A stretch of 64,000 bases of DNA from Pseudomonas grimontii (GTDB taxonomy: Bacteria > Pseudomonadota > Gammaproteobacteria > Pseudomonadales > Pseudomonadaceae): positions 169,534 to 233,533 of the forward strand of contig NZ_VFES01000012.1 in the NCBI RefSeq assembly GCF_007858185.1, in the 5' to 3' direction. Shown piece after piece: positions 1 to 8,319 of this stretch. The translations under genes were made by a program, and so were the position numbers. The notes under the pieces were generated by a model. It ran no database searches. It had not been told where the DNA came from and saw nothing but the letters and a program-made list of their open reading frames with translations. Every line of letters starts with the position of its first letter. The stretch's first letter is position 1.

Positions 1-130
1 GCACCTCGGCCTGATCGCCCTGGGGCAGCAGCTTGACGTGATAATCCAGGTCGACCTTCTTCGCGCACCACGCCGGCATGCTCAACGCCAGCAATACCAG
101 GCTTGCCGCCAGCTTGGTTCCCGCCCTCAT
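1..130 (-). CDS. Secreted protein of unknown function, N-terminal part
   Basis: Only the first 43 codons are in the window; the rest lies to the left. The ATG is preceded by AGGAGTG. The peptide begins with a clear Sec signal (positive MRAGTK, a hydrophobic stretch rich in Leu and Ala, a probable cleavage site near PAWCA-KK), followed by KVDLDYHVKLLPQ. The protein is therefore probably periplasmic. It lies 13 bp downstream of ycgN in the same direction and is probably cotranscribed. I do not recognise the family from this fragment. Confidence 0.7.
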   Translation of the reverse strand, partial: MRAGTKLAASLVLLALSMPAWCAKKVDLDYHVKLLPQGDQAEV

Positions 131-143
131 ACACACTCCTTGT

Positions 144-593
144 TCAGCCCGCGCGGAAGATCAGGTAATCCTCCCAGTCGTCTTCGGGCACGCTACCTTC
201 GCTGAGCATGCGCCCGGACTGGGAAATGCGTTCCTGGTGCACGGCCTCGCGGTCGCCGCAGACCAGGTGGTGCCACAGCGGCAGGTCCTTGCGCTCGCTG
301 ACCAGGCGGTAACCGCAGGTGGGCGGCAGCCACTTGAACTGGTCGGCCTGGCCTGGGGTGAGCTGGATGCAGTCGGGCACCGAGGCGCGGCGGTTGGGGT
401 AGTCGGTGCACTGGCAGGTTTTCAGGTCCAGCAGTTTGCAGGCGATACGCGTGTAATAGACGCTGTTATCGTCTTCATCCTCAAGCTTTTGCAGGCAGCA
501 CAGGCCACAGCCGTCGCACAACGACTCCCACTCCTCCTGGTCGAGGTGTTCAAGGGTTTTGCGTATCCAGAAAGGTTCGACTTTGGCGGCCAT
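144..593 (-). CDS. ycgN: YcgN family cysteine cluster protein (UPF0260)
   Basis: 149 residues, the usual size for this family. Conserved cysteines are arranged as CDGCGLCC near residues 26-33, then a lone C near 52, CQC near 60, and further Cys in PDC, TCGYR and VCGD. This is the CxxCxxCC pattern of the UPF0260/YcgN family, thought to bind a metal or Fe-S cluster. The biochemical role is unknown. In pseudomonads it sits close to ycgL and rnd, which are also in this window (6.1-7.5 kb), here separated by three other genes. Confidence 0.9.
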   Translation of the reverse strand: MAAKVEPFWIRKTLEHLDQEEWESLCDGCGLCCLQKLEDEDDNSVYYTRIACKLLDLKTCQCTDYPNRRASVPDCIQLTPGQADQFKWLPPTCGYRLVSERKDLPLWHHLVCGDREAVHQERISQSGRMLSEGSVPEDDWEDYLIFRAG

Positions 594-746
594 GGCTCTA
601 CATCAGTATCGGTAGGTGAAAAGGCCGCCAGTCTAGTGCCCAAGGCCCTTGGGGCCAAGCGCTTACGACTGTCGGTATGAGAAGACTTGTCAGTCTAGCG
701 GGCGCGCAGTAGCTTTGAGCGCCGAATTGACGATCAGGAGCTGCCC

Positions 747-1331
747 ATGACACGCGTTGCCGATTACCCGATCCACACCCAGTTCACCGAACGCTGGTCG
801 CCCCGCGCCTTTACCGGCGAAAGCATCCCGCAGGAAACCCTGCTGAGCTTCTTCGAAGCCGCACGCTGGGCACCGTCGGCCTACAACTCGCAGCCTTGGC
901 GCTTTCTCTACGCTCGCCGTGACACGCCGGACTGGGAGCGCTTCCTGGGCCTGCTGAATGAATTCAACCGTGGCTGGGCGCAGCATGCGTCGGCCCTGGT
1001 GATCATCGCCTCGAAAACCGACTTCATCGCCCCTGGCGCCACGGAAGAAACCCCGGCCCTGTGGCACACCTTCGACACCGGCTCGGCCTGGGGCCACCTG
1101 GCGCTGCAAGCCAGCCTCAGCGGCTGGCACACCCACGGCATGGCCGGCTTCGATCAGGAGCTGACGCGCAAGGAGCTGAAGATTCCAGAGGGTTATGCGC
1201 TGCATGCCGCCGTTGCGGTGGGCAAGCTGGGCGACAAATCGAGCTTGCCGGAGTATCTGCAAGGCCGAGAAGCGCCAAGCCCGCGCAAGCCGCTGAGCGA
1301 GCTGGTGTCCGAGGGGGACTTTAGTCTTTAA
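747..1331 (+). CDS. Nitroreductase family protein
   Basis: 194 residues. The ATG is preceded by AGGAGCTGCC. The N-terminal half has the FMN-binding pattern of the family: RWSPRAF near residue 16 and ARWAPSAYNSQPWRF near 39-53, where Ser/Asn/Arg contact FMN. The segment ALQASLSGWHTHGMAGF near 110-128 is the usual second cofactor/dimer region. Members are dimeric flavoproteins that reduce nitroaromatics or quinones with NAD(P)H; the physiological substrate here cannot be told. The gene is a single unit, convergent with the next gene across a hairpin terminator. Confidence 0.9.
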   Translation: MTRVADYPIHTQFTERWSPRAFTGESIPQETLLSFFEAARWAPSAYNSQPWRFLYARRDTPDWERFLGLLNEFNRGWAQHASALVIIASKTDFIAPGATEETPALWHTFDTGSAWGHLALQASLSGWHTHGMAGFDQELTRKELKIPEGYALHAAVAVGKLGDKSSLPEYLQGREAPSPRKPLSELVSEGDFSL

Positions 1332-1342
1332 CACCGTTGAAA

Positions 1343-1365
1343 CCCTGCCGTTGAAAACGGCAGGG
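1343..1365. terminator. Bidirectional-type hairpin between convergent genes
   Basis: A perfect 10-bp stem, CCCTGCCGTT paired with AACGGCAGGG around a GAA loop, lies in the 41-bp gap between the nitroreductase and the convergent effector-like gene. It lacks a long U-tract on either side, so termination strength is uncertain. Confidence 0.6.
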
Positions 1366-1372
1366 TGAACCA

Positions 1373-4300
1373 TCAAGCCTCTCGAGCGATCAGCTCACTG
1401 AACGCGGCGCGCAGTTCTCCGATTTGTCTGTCGTAGACCCTTTTCACCACGGGCACCATAAATTCCCCCGGCAAGCCGTCCATGTCGACGGGGTAGACCT
1501 TATTGTCTTTTTTCGAGTACATGAAGTTTTTCAATTGCGGATCGTTGTGAAAAATATCTTTCGCCTCCATCCGCGCCACTGCTTCATCAATTAACAATTG
1601 CGCGCTTGGCGGTAAACTCTTCTTTTCAAGCGTACTCAGATCCACACCGTCTATTCTGCCCATTTTTATATATTTGCGGCCGTCTTCAACCATCACAACG
1701 GCAAAGCCATCCCCGTAGTATTTGTTCATATTGACTACCGCCATATCAATGTGGCCCTCGGCGGTGGTCAAGCGTGTGGGTCCCAGGTCTTTGTAGGCAC
1801 TTTTCCCGTCGAGGCTTGCATAAACAACGCCCTCGCTGCCTTGGCCGATCTGAGGCCCGAGATCGGCCTTGACCGAAACCGGATGACCACCGCGCACGCC
1901 CAACCGACGCCATTGATCGCCCTGGATATGCTCAAGCAGTAATGAGGTCTGTCGATTGTTGTGATACACCCGCGCCTGGACCTTGCCATCCGCAATACGC
2001 GTAACTTGGCGCACTTCATAAATGGAGGCGTTGCCCGCGCTGTCAATATTGCGGATATGGGACAGGTGCCCGTCGGCAGCGACATACACCCCCTGACTGT
2101 TGCGCGACAGCCCGGCAATTCTCGACTCGGGCACCTTGAATTGGTCAAACAGCCTATTACTCAGCTCGCCATCCACCGCGCGGGCTCCAGGCACGAAGTC
2201 TTCGAGCGGGCGACCATAAGGGCGCATCGTATGCGTATCGAAGGCATACCATTTGCCGTGATGCAGCACGGCCCCGCCTTCAATGGGTTCGCCCGCGACC
2301 TTGAAGACGCCCGTTGCCGCGTCCTCATACTGTTTGCTGGCCGCCTTGAGCAGGTCATAGCTGCCAGCAGAGCCGCGCAGCTGGTTGAACTGCTGCGCCA
2401 CCTTCGCTGCGGAATAACGCGCGCCACTCGCCGCCAGTCGGCCGCCGCCCGCCAGCAGGTCCCCCATGCCGCTCAGGGGGTTGAAGGCTTCAACCACGGT
2501 CGCCCCAACGAACCGTGCAGCCTTTGCCACATGGCCCGCGGATGACAAGGCTTTGCCCAGCACCTTGCCGGCCTGCGCCGCCTTGCCCGCTCCCAGTGTG
2601 ACCAGGCCAACCACATCCAAAGCCAAGTCGAAGATGCCCTGGCCGACATTGCCCTGTTGAAAGTTGACGATCGCCGAGCGCAAAGGGATGAGATTGAGAA
2701 AAAACGTGTAAATCGCCTCATTCCTGGCGTGTTCTTGATCGAAGGAAGTGACGCCCCTGGCCTCGTTCAACAGATCGTCGTTTTTGAGGTCGAGGGACTT
2801 CACGAATACGTCAGCGATAGCCTGGCTGCGCCCCGAGTTGAAACTGTCTGGCTGACCTGTCTCGGTCGATCGCTCCTTAAACCGCTGCGCATGTTCGTCT
2901 TTATCGGGTTCAAACAGCACGGTTCTGGACAAGATATTGGCGTCGCGCGTTTCCAGTTTATTCGCTGTGTAAGGCTCGGTGCGGCGGCGTATCAGAAAGT
3001 TCTCTTTCTCTATGACGCCTCGCCGCGTGTCGATTGTGTAGAGATTGACTTGCCCGTCTCTCGTCGCCTTCACTTCCAACGTATGTCCTCTGACGTGAAG
3101 AGCAGGCGGGGTCAGTAAATCAACGGCTATCTTGTATTGGTTGGTATGGAAGAACTCCAGCTTTCCAAACTCCAGGTTTTTGCGGTCCTCCAACGGCAGC
3201 GTGGCAATCAGTTGTTTGACCCTGCCCTGCTGGCCCTGCTCATGGGCATTGATTGCCGTGTCGTAAGCAGCCCTGAACGCTGTAGCCACCTCCAGCTTGC
3301 CCATACGGAAGAGGTTGCAAAACGTATTGACGGGGATGCGCTTGTCATTGCTGACCCAATGATCTTCAGCGCCCAGGCTGCCCCCTTCCATAACAATATC
3401 CAGCATTGAGCGTGCCCCGGGATGAAGACCCGGTCTGCCTTTCCTCAACCTGGCCTTTTGGATACTGCGCACTTCAAAGAGACGAGGGTCCAGGTCAGGA
3501 AACGCCTCTTCCAGCCGGGCGAGAGCCATCGCCTTTCGGCTGGGGATTGCCGTTTGCAACAGGGTGCTGGTGCTTTTCAGTGAGCTCAACTGGCTGTTAT
3601 ACGCCGTCCTCACACGCTCCATGTCCCTCGCCGAGGGTGCCTCTTCAGCGGTGGCGAGCAAACCGTTCACGACGCCCCAATCCCTCAATGCCTGATAACT
3701 GCTTGGCTGGCTGACGGCTTCGTCGGTGTTGAGTTTCTCAGCGGCCAGCAAAATTTCCCCGTAGCCCATGGCGAGCGTGCGGCCTGGGGTTTGCGCTTCG
3801 ATCCGGGCCACTGACATCACCAATTGCGCCCACAGCACGCTGCCGTAGGTCACGCTGGCGGGAATGTCCTTGACCAGGTATTCAGGCGCCGTCCTGGCCA
3901 GCAGCAGATAGGCCGCCAGGTTGGCGGTTTGCGCGTTGGCCCGGCCCTTTTCAATCAGGTGCTTACCCAACCCTTCAACCACTACCGAAGCCGGTTGTCC
4001 CCAGTGCCGATTGTGCGCCAGGTCAAAACCGGCAACGCTATGGTGGGCAGGCGCTGCCTGGGACTCCGGATCAAGGCCCAGTTGGATAGCCGTCATCACA
4101 TAGTCGTTGCCGCCGCCGTCAGTGACGATCCCGTTGAGCCGGGTCTGGATGGCTTGCTCCAGGGCCGCTGCCTTGGCGGATCCGAGCAATTTCTCCATCG
4201 CTGCAACAGGGTTTTCCAGGTCGGCCTGGGACACCGAACTGCCGCTGATCAAATAGCCCAGCGCCCCTGTACCGCCCTCGATCAAGGGCAGGCCTGGCAC

Positions 4301-4867
4301 TGCGCTGGTATTGCTGTGCAGCAGGTCGACAAGCGCTTTCTGATCCTGCGCGGGCATAGGCAGCGGCCAGGACAACCCACCACTCAAGTTACCGAGGGGG
4401 TGGACCTGCGCTTGCCTGGACACGGTTTCTGTCAAATCGAGCAGCGCCTCCAGGGTTGTCGGCACCTGCAACCCACTGCCGAGGATAAAAGCTTCCAGAC
4501 TGATCAGACGGTTGACGGGCAGAGGCTGCAGCGGCGAATAGGACGAGTCTTCGCACACATACATCAGGGTACTTTTCAACTGCGCAGCCAGCGCCGTTTG
4601 CATCAGCGTCCTGGCCCGGGCCATGGATAAAGACTCACCGGGCAGGGGCTGATCCAGAATTTGGCGAGTGATGTACTGGAGTTTATCGGCCAGCATGCGT
4701 TGGTTGCAGCGGTCGCCCAACGCAATCTTCAGCGCGGATGACTGCGCGAGTACAGGGGTGTCAGCTGCGTCGGCAACCGTTTCGGGTGGCGGGTTGGCGG
4801 ACGCCATGGGGATGTTGGAAAGAGGTATCGAGCGTGGATGAATAGCGGGAAGAGCGAGGGTGGTCAT
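1373..4867 (-). CDS. Large effector/toxin-like protein with C-terminal OspG/NleH-like kinase domain
   Basis: 1164 residues. Roughly residues 1-700 resemble the large uncharacterised N-terminal body of pseudomonad dermonecrotic-toxin-like proteins (family inferred from layout, not proven). Residues about 740-830 are rich in Gly/Ala/Val and could associate with a membrane. The C-terminal 160 residues look like a minimal protein kinase: glycine loop GQGSEGVVY near 1008, candidate ATP-binding Lys in SAYKD near 1026, catalytic loop HNDPQLKN near 1107 (HxDxxxxN pattern), and metal-binding VDMDG near 1127 replacing DFG. This compact layout matches type III effector kinases of the OspG/NleH type. There is no signal peptide, no secretion gene and no obvious immunity gene beside it. 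The start was chosen at ATG with AAGGACAAGTACC upstream. Confidence 0.7.
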   Translation of the reverse strand: MTTLALPAIHPRSIPLSNIPMASANPPPETVADAADTPVLAQSSALKIALGDRCNQRMLADKLQYITRQILDQPLPGESLSMARARTLMQTALAAQLKSTLMYVCEDSSYSPLQPLPVNRLISLEAFILGSGLQVPTTLEALLDLTETVSRQAQVHPLGNLSGGLSWPLPMPAQDQKALVDLLHSNTSAVPGLPLIEGGTGALGYLISGSSVSQADLENPVAAMEKLLGSAKAAALEQAIQTRLNGIVTDGGGNDYVMTAIQLGLDPESQAAPAHHSVAGFDLAHNRHWGQPASVVVEGLGKHLIEKGRANAQTANLAAYLLLARTAPEYLVKDIPASVTYGSVLWAQLVMSVARIEAQTPGRTLAMGYGEILLAAEKLNTDEAVSQPSSYQALRDWGVVNGLLATAEEAPSARDMERVRTAYNSQLSSLKSTSTLLQTAIPSRKAMALARLEEAFPDLDPRLFEVRSIQKARLRKGRPGLHPGARSMLDIVMEGGSLGAEDHWVSNDKRIPVNTFCNLFRMGKLEVATAFRAAYDTAINAHEQGQQGRVKQLIATLPLEDRKNLEFGKLEFFHTNQYKIAVDLLTPPALHVRGHTLEVKATRDGQVNLYTIDTRRGVIEKENFLIRRRTEPYTANKLETRDANILSRTVLFEPDKDEHAQRFKERSTETGQPDSFNSGRSQAIADVFVKSLDLKNDDLLNEARGVTSFDQEHARNEAIYTFFLNLIPLRSAIVNFQQGNVGQGIFDLALDVVGLVTLGAGKAAQAGKVLGKALSSAGHVAKAARFVGATVVEAFNPLSGMGDLLAGGGRLAASGARYSAAKVAQQFNQLRGSAGSYDLLKAASKQYEDAATGVFKVAGEPIEGGAVLHHGKWYAFDTHTMRPYGRPLEDFVPGARAVDGELSNRLFDQFKVPESRIAGLSRNSQGVYVAADGHLSHIRNIDSAGNASIYEVRQVTRIADGKVQARVYHNNRQTSLLLEHIQGDQWRRLGVRGGHPVSVKADLGPQIGQGSEGVVYASLDGKSAYKDLGPTRLTTAEGHIDMAVVNMNKYYGDGFAVVMVEDGRKYIKMGRIDGVDLSTLEKKSLPPSAQLLIDEAVARMEAKDIFHNDPQLKNFMYSKKDNKVYPVDMDGLPGEFMVPVVKRVYDRQIGELRAAFSELIAREA

Positions 4868-5032
4868 GATGGTACTTGTCCTTAGTCGAATGAAACCCCT
4901 TCAAAAGGCGCTAACTTACGCCCTCTGCGTCCCCTGGGTGGGGAGGCTCGCACAGGAGGTTCCATCTTGACTGTCAGGTGGTGTGTACATGACCACATGT
5001 GAACGAACGCGCCCGACTGCCGGGCGCCGCCG

Positions 5033-5965
5033 TCAGTAACCGCGCTCGAAACTCACTTCGCCGCGCAAGGCTTGCCCAACCTGATAGGCACGTACGTTTT
5101 CCAGGAACAACTCCACCATCATCGACGGCGAGGTCGGCGCCGAGCTGTGCCCGGTCAGCAGCAGACCCCAGGCAGTCCAGAACGGGTGGCGTTGCGGCAA
5201 TGGTTCCTGGCGGCACACGTCGATGACCGCGCCGGCCAGGTGCCCTTCTTTCAGGGCTTCGACCAGATCGGCATCCACCACCGCCACACCGCGCCCGACG
5301 TTGATGAACAAGCCGGTCGGCTTGAATTGCTTGAACAGCGCAGCGTCGTACAGGTCATGGGTGTTCGGCGTGTTGGGCAGCAGGTTGATCACGTAGTCCA
5401 CCTCCCCCACCAGCCGGCCCAGTTGGTCGAGACCAGCCACTTCGATAAACGGCGCTTGTTCCCGCGCGGTACTGGCGATGCCGTACAGCTTGACGCCAAA
5501 CGGCACGAGGAACTCTGCCACGCGCTGGCCGATATCGCCGGTGCCCACGATCAACGCCTTGCGCCCTGCGAGACTCTGACCGGTGCGGCTGTCCCACTTG
5601 CGCTCGACCTGGCTGACCAGCCGCGCGAGTACTTCGCGCTCGTGGCCCAACATATAGGTGAGGATAAATTCGGCCATGACCTGGCCAAAAATACCGACGG
5701 CGCGGGTCAGGCGATAGTCGCGGGGCAAGCCTTCGGCGAGCAGCGGCGTAACGCCGGCCCAGGTCGATTGCAGCCACTGCGGTTGGTGGCCCTGGCGCAG
5801 CAGCGTCGCCAACAGGTCCGGCTGGCCCAGCCATACCGGGCAATCGGCGGCCAGGCGCGACAGCTCGGCCGAGTCGCCGCTGGTGAGCACCTCAAGGTCC
5901 GGCGCGGCTTCATTGAGCAATTGGGCGTAGAGCGGGTGATCCTGTTCAGCAATCAGAACACGCAT
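5033..5965 (-). CDS. D-2-hydroxyacid dehydrogenase (glyoxylate/hydroxypyruvate reductase type)
   Basis: 310 residues, the length of the GhrA-like group. The nucleotide-binding motif is GTGDIGQR near residue 140, followed by the family segment INVGRGVAVVD near 217 and a C-terminal DVCRQEPLP...HPFW region. The usual catalytic His appears in TGHSSAPT near 273. The likely reaction is NAD(P)H-dependent reduction of glyoxylate or hydroxypyruvate; the substrate is inferred from the family only. It is the last gene of a possible minus-strand run after rnd and ycgL, with a 107-bp gap. Confidence 0.88.
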   Translation of the reverse strand: MRVLIAEQDHPLYAQLLNEAAPDLEVLTSGDSAELSRLAADCPVWLGQPDLLATLLRQGHQPQWLQSTWAGVTPLLAEGLPRDYRLTRAVGIFGQVMAEFILTYMLGHEREVLARLVSQVERKWDSRTGQSLAGRKALIVGTGDIGQRVAEFLVPFGVKLYGIASTAREQAPFIEVAGLDQLGRLVGEVDYVINLLPNTPNTHDLYDAALFKQFKPTGLFINVGRGVAVVDADLVEALKEGHLAGAVIDVCRQEPLPQRHPFWTAWGLLLTGHSSAPTSPSMMVELFLENVRAYQVGQALRGEVSFERGY

Positions 5966-6072
5966 GGTTCAAACCTTTCAAAAACAGTGCAGACGGCCGC
6001 CCGCTTCCCTACGGCCACCGCCCACTAATACGATTCCATTGAAACATGTGCCCCGGGCGGAGCACTGACCGA

Positions 6073-6366
6073 TCACATCGGGTCGTTACGGCGCAGCAGC
6101 TCTTCGGGCAGGTGCTCGATGTACTCGTCCTCGGCCGGCGGCATTTGCAGGTGATAGCCCTGCTTGTCGAGGTTTTCCAGCACGACAAGGATGTCTTCGC
6201 GCGACAGCTTGCGCTCCGGCGTCAGCACCATGTCAAAGGCGTGGTGCGGTTTGCCGAACGCCGCCATCAACGGCTCCGGCACACGCTCCAGCGCGTCGCT
6301 TTTGAGCACGTAGAGGTACATGCCGTCTTTTTTCAAGCTGCGGTAGATGGAGCAAATACGTTTCAA
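6073..6366 (-). CDS. ycgL: YcgL domain-containing protein
   Basis: 97 residues, typical of the YcgL family (UPF0745). It opens with MKRICSIYRSLKKDGMYLYV and contains the conserved stretch FGKPHHAFDMVLTP. Its function is unknown. The ATG overlaps the stop of rnd by 4 bp (ATGA), so it is translationally coupled and part of the rnd operon, as in other gammaproteobacteria. Confidence 0.92.
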   Translation of the reverse strand: MKRICSIYRSLKKDGMYLYVLKSDALERVPEPLMAAFGKPHHAFDMVLTPERKLSREDILVVLENLDKQGYHLQMPPAEDEYIEHLPEELLRRNDPM

Positions 6367-7496
6367 GGCTGTTCTCCGGCAGTGGCCAGGCTGTCGAGCA
6401 GCGCCTGGCCCATCAACTCGCGGCGCCAGCCACGCAGCGAGTCTGGCAGTTTATAAGGCCCATCGGGGTAGCCACTTTTAACCAGGGCTTCGAGGGTTTT
6501 CTTGCGCAGCATCAGTTCCGGCGCCATCTCCAGGCGCTCGGCGAACGTCTGGCCCAGGGCGCGCAGTTGCTTGATCAGCGTGGCGGCGTCCACCGGCAGC
6601 GGTTCAGCCACGGCCGGCGGCCATTGGTCCATGGACACGCTGCCGGCCCGCTTGATCAGGTCCAGCAGGAACTGGCCATCCTGGCGCACGGTACGCGGAT
6701 GCATGTCTTCGATCTTGCCCAGGGCGGCGAGGTTGTCCGGCTGGGATTTGGCCAGGGGCCACAGCGAGTGTTCGCGAATGATGCGGTTGCGCGGCAGGTC
6801 GCGGGCGCGGGCCTGCTGCTCGCGCCAGGCGCATAGTTCACGCAAGACAGCGAGCTGGGCTCGGGACAGTTTCCACGCCAGCTTGGCGTCGCGGTACACC
6901 TCGTACGGGTCGACTTCGCGGCGCAGATTGGCGACCAGTTCGGCGCCGTCTTCCAGGACCCAGGCGTATTTATCGTCCGACAAACGCGGGCGTAGCCGGA
7001 TGTAGACCTCGGCCAGGTGCACCGCATCTTCGGCGGCGTAGCTCACCTGGGTTTCGGACAATGGCCGCTGCAGCCAGTCCGAACGGGTCTCGCCCTTGGG
7101 CAGCTCAATATCGAGCACGGCTTGCACCAGGCGCGAGTAGCCCATGGAGAAGCCAAGGTTCAGGTAAGCGGCGGCCAATTGGGTGTCGAACAACGGCACC
7201 GGCAGGCTGCCGGTCAAGCGCAGCAACACCTCAAGGTCTTCGCTGCAGGCGTGCACCACCTTGATCACCGCCGGGTTCTCCAGCAAGGCGGCCAAGGGTT
7301 GCCAGTTGTCGATGGTCAGCGGATCGATCAGGTAAGCGCGTACGCCATCACCAATCTGGATCAGCCCGGCAATGGGATAAAAGGTGTCGACCCGCATGAA
7401 TTCGGTGTCGAGGGCGACGAATGGCAACTGCTGCCATTCGGCGCAATGCTGGCCGAGGCTATCGTTGTCGCAGATCCAGTGAATATCGATGGCCAC
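6363..7496 (-). CDS. rnd: Ribonuclease D
   Basis: 3'-5' exoribonuclease used in tRNA 3'-end maturation. I chose the GTG start at 7496 because AAGGGAGAG lies just upstream and gives 377 residues, near the 375 of the E. coli enzyme; an ATG further upstream would add a 25-residue tail unlike the family. The DEDD exonuclease residues are visible: ALDTEF (D30 and E32), HACSEDLEVL, and YAAEDAVHL supplying the YxxxD. The C-terminal half contains the HRDC domain (LRELCAWREQQAR region). Its stop overlaps ycgL. Confidence 0.93.
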   Translation of the reverse strand: MAIDIHWICDNDSLGQHCAEWQQLPFVALDTEFMRVDTFYPIAGLIQIGDGVRAYLIDPLTIDNWQPLAALLENPAVIKVVHACSEDLEVLLRLTGSLPVPLFDTQLAAAYLNLGFSMGYSRLVQAVLDIELPKGETRSDWLQRPLSETQVSYAAEDAVHLAEVYIRLRPRLSDDKYAWVLEDGAELVANLRREVDPYEVYRDAKLAWKLSRAQLAVLRELCAWREQQARARDLPRNRIIREHSLWPLAKSQPDNLAALGKIEDMHPRTVRQDGQFLLDLIKRAGSVSMDQWPPAVAEPLPVDAATLIKQLRALGQTFAERLEMAPELMLRKKTLEALVKSGYPDGPYKLPDSLRGWRRELMGQALLDSLATAGEQP

Positions 7497-7618
7497 ACGG
7501 CTCTCCCTTGAAGAATGGCGCGCAGTATATATCGCGAACGGGGCTAGCGAGCATCCGCAGTGCACAGGCAACCATGAAAACTCAGACAGGAGATGAAGAA
7601 TAGTCCGACAAGCGGGAG

Positions 7619-8218
7619 TTATCCTTTCTTACGAAGAACGTAGACCCGCCACAGGCTCGAGCCCGGAATGAATTCCTGGTGATTCAAGACCTTGAATCCG
7701 GCTTGGCGAAATTCCTCCTCCACGGTGGTACGCGAAAGCACCGAGACAATCACCGTGTCGCGGCTGACCCGATGAAACTCGCGCAGCAACGCCATGCGCC
7801 CTTCGCTGCTGGGCACATGACGAAACAACTCCAGGCAGAAAATGCAATCCACCGCATTCGCTGACAAGCCGATGGAAAACGCCGAGCCCTGGAAGGTTTT
7901 GACGCGTTTGAGCAATGACGCCGGATGGTGGGTGCGGGCGTGGTCGAGCATGTCCTGGGAATTGTCCGAGGCCAGGATCACCCGGTTGATGTGCTCGGCC
8001 AACACTGGCCAGAAGCGCCCCGAACCGCAGGCCAGGTCCAGGATCAGCCCCGGCTCGCCGGCAACTTTGAGCGCTTGGCGCACCAACCACTCGTCGCGCC
8101 ATGACGCCAGGCGCTGCCGCAGTCGCGGCGGGCGCGTGTCACCACAGACCCTGGCGTGCTCAAGGCCACAGCGTTCGGCGTATTCGATCTCGATGGAAGA
8201 AGGAGGTTGTGGCGACAT
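7619..8218 (-). CDS. Class I SAM-dependent methyltransferase
   Basis: 199 residues. Motif I is LILDLACGSGRFWPVL near residues 58-73, followed by the acidic strand end ASDNSQDML near 83 and the motif IV region NAVDCIFCLELFRHVP near 121. This is a UbiE/Methyltransf_11-type fold; nothing in the sequence identifies the acceptor. The gene stands alone between rnd and the glutamine-synthetase-like gene. Confidence 0.85.
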   Translation of the reverse strand: MSPQPPSSIEIEYAERCGLEHARVCGDTRPPRLRQRLASWRDEWLVRQALKVAGEPGLILDLACGSGRFWPVLAEHINRVILASDNSQDMLDHARTHHPASLLKRVKTFQGSAFSIGLSANAVDCIFCLELFRHVPSSEGRMALLREFHRVSRDTVIVSVLSRTTVEEEFRQAGFKVLNHQEFIPGSSLWRVYVLRKKG

Positions 8219-8319
8219 CGCAGGCTCATGTGACTGAAACGGTAGTGAACGACCTTGTTTCGCAGCTTAACCATTGCAACGTGAAAAAAAGGTCGAAACC
8301 CTCACCCTCGTAAAAGTCA

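Noticed and set aside
78..680. Open plus-strand frame of 200 codons over ycgN
   Set aside because: It is the antisense shadow of ycgN, has no ribosome binding site and no family resemblance; high GC produces many such frames.
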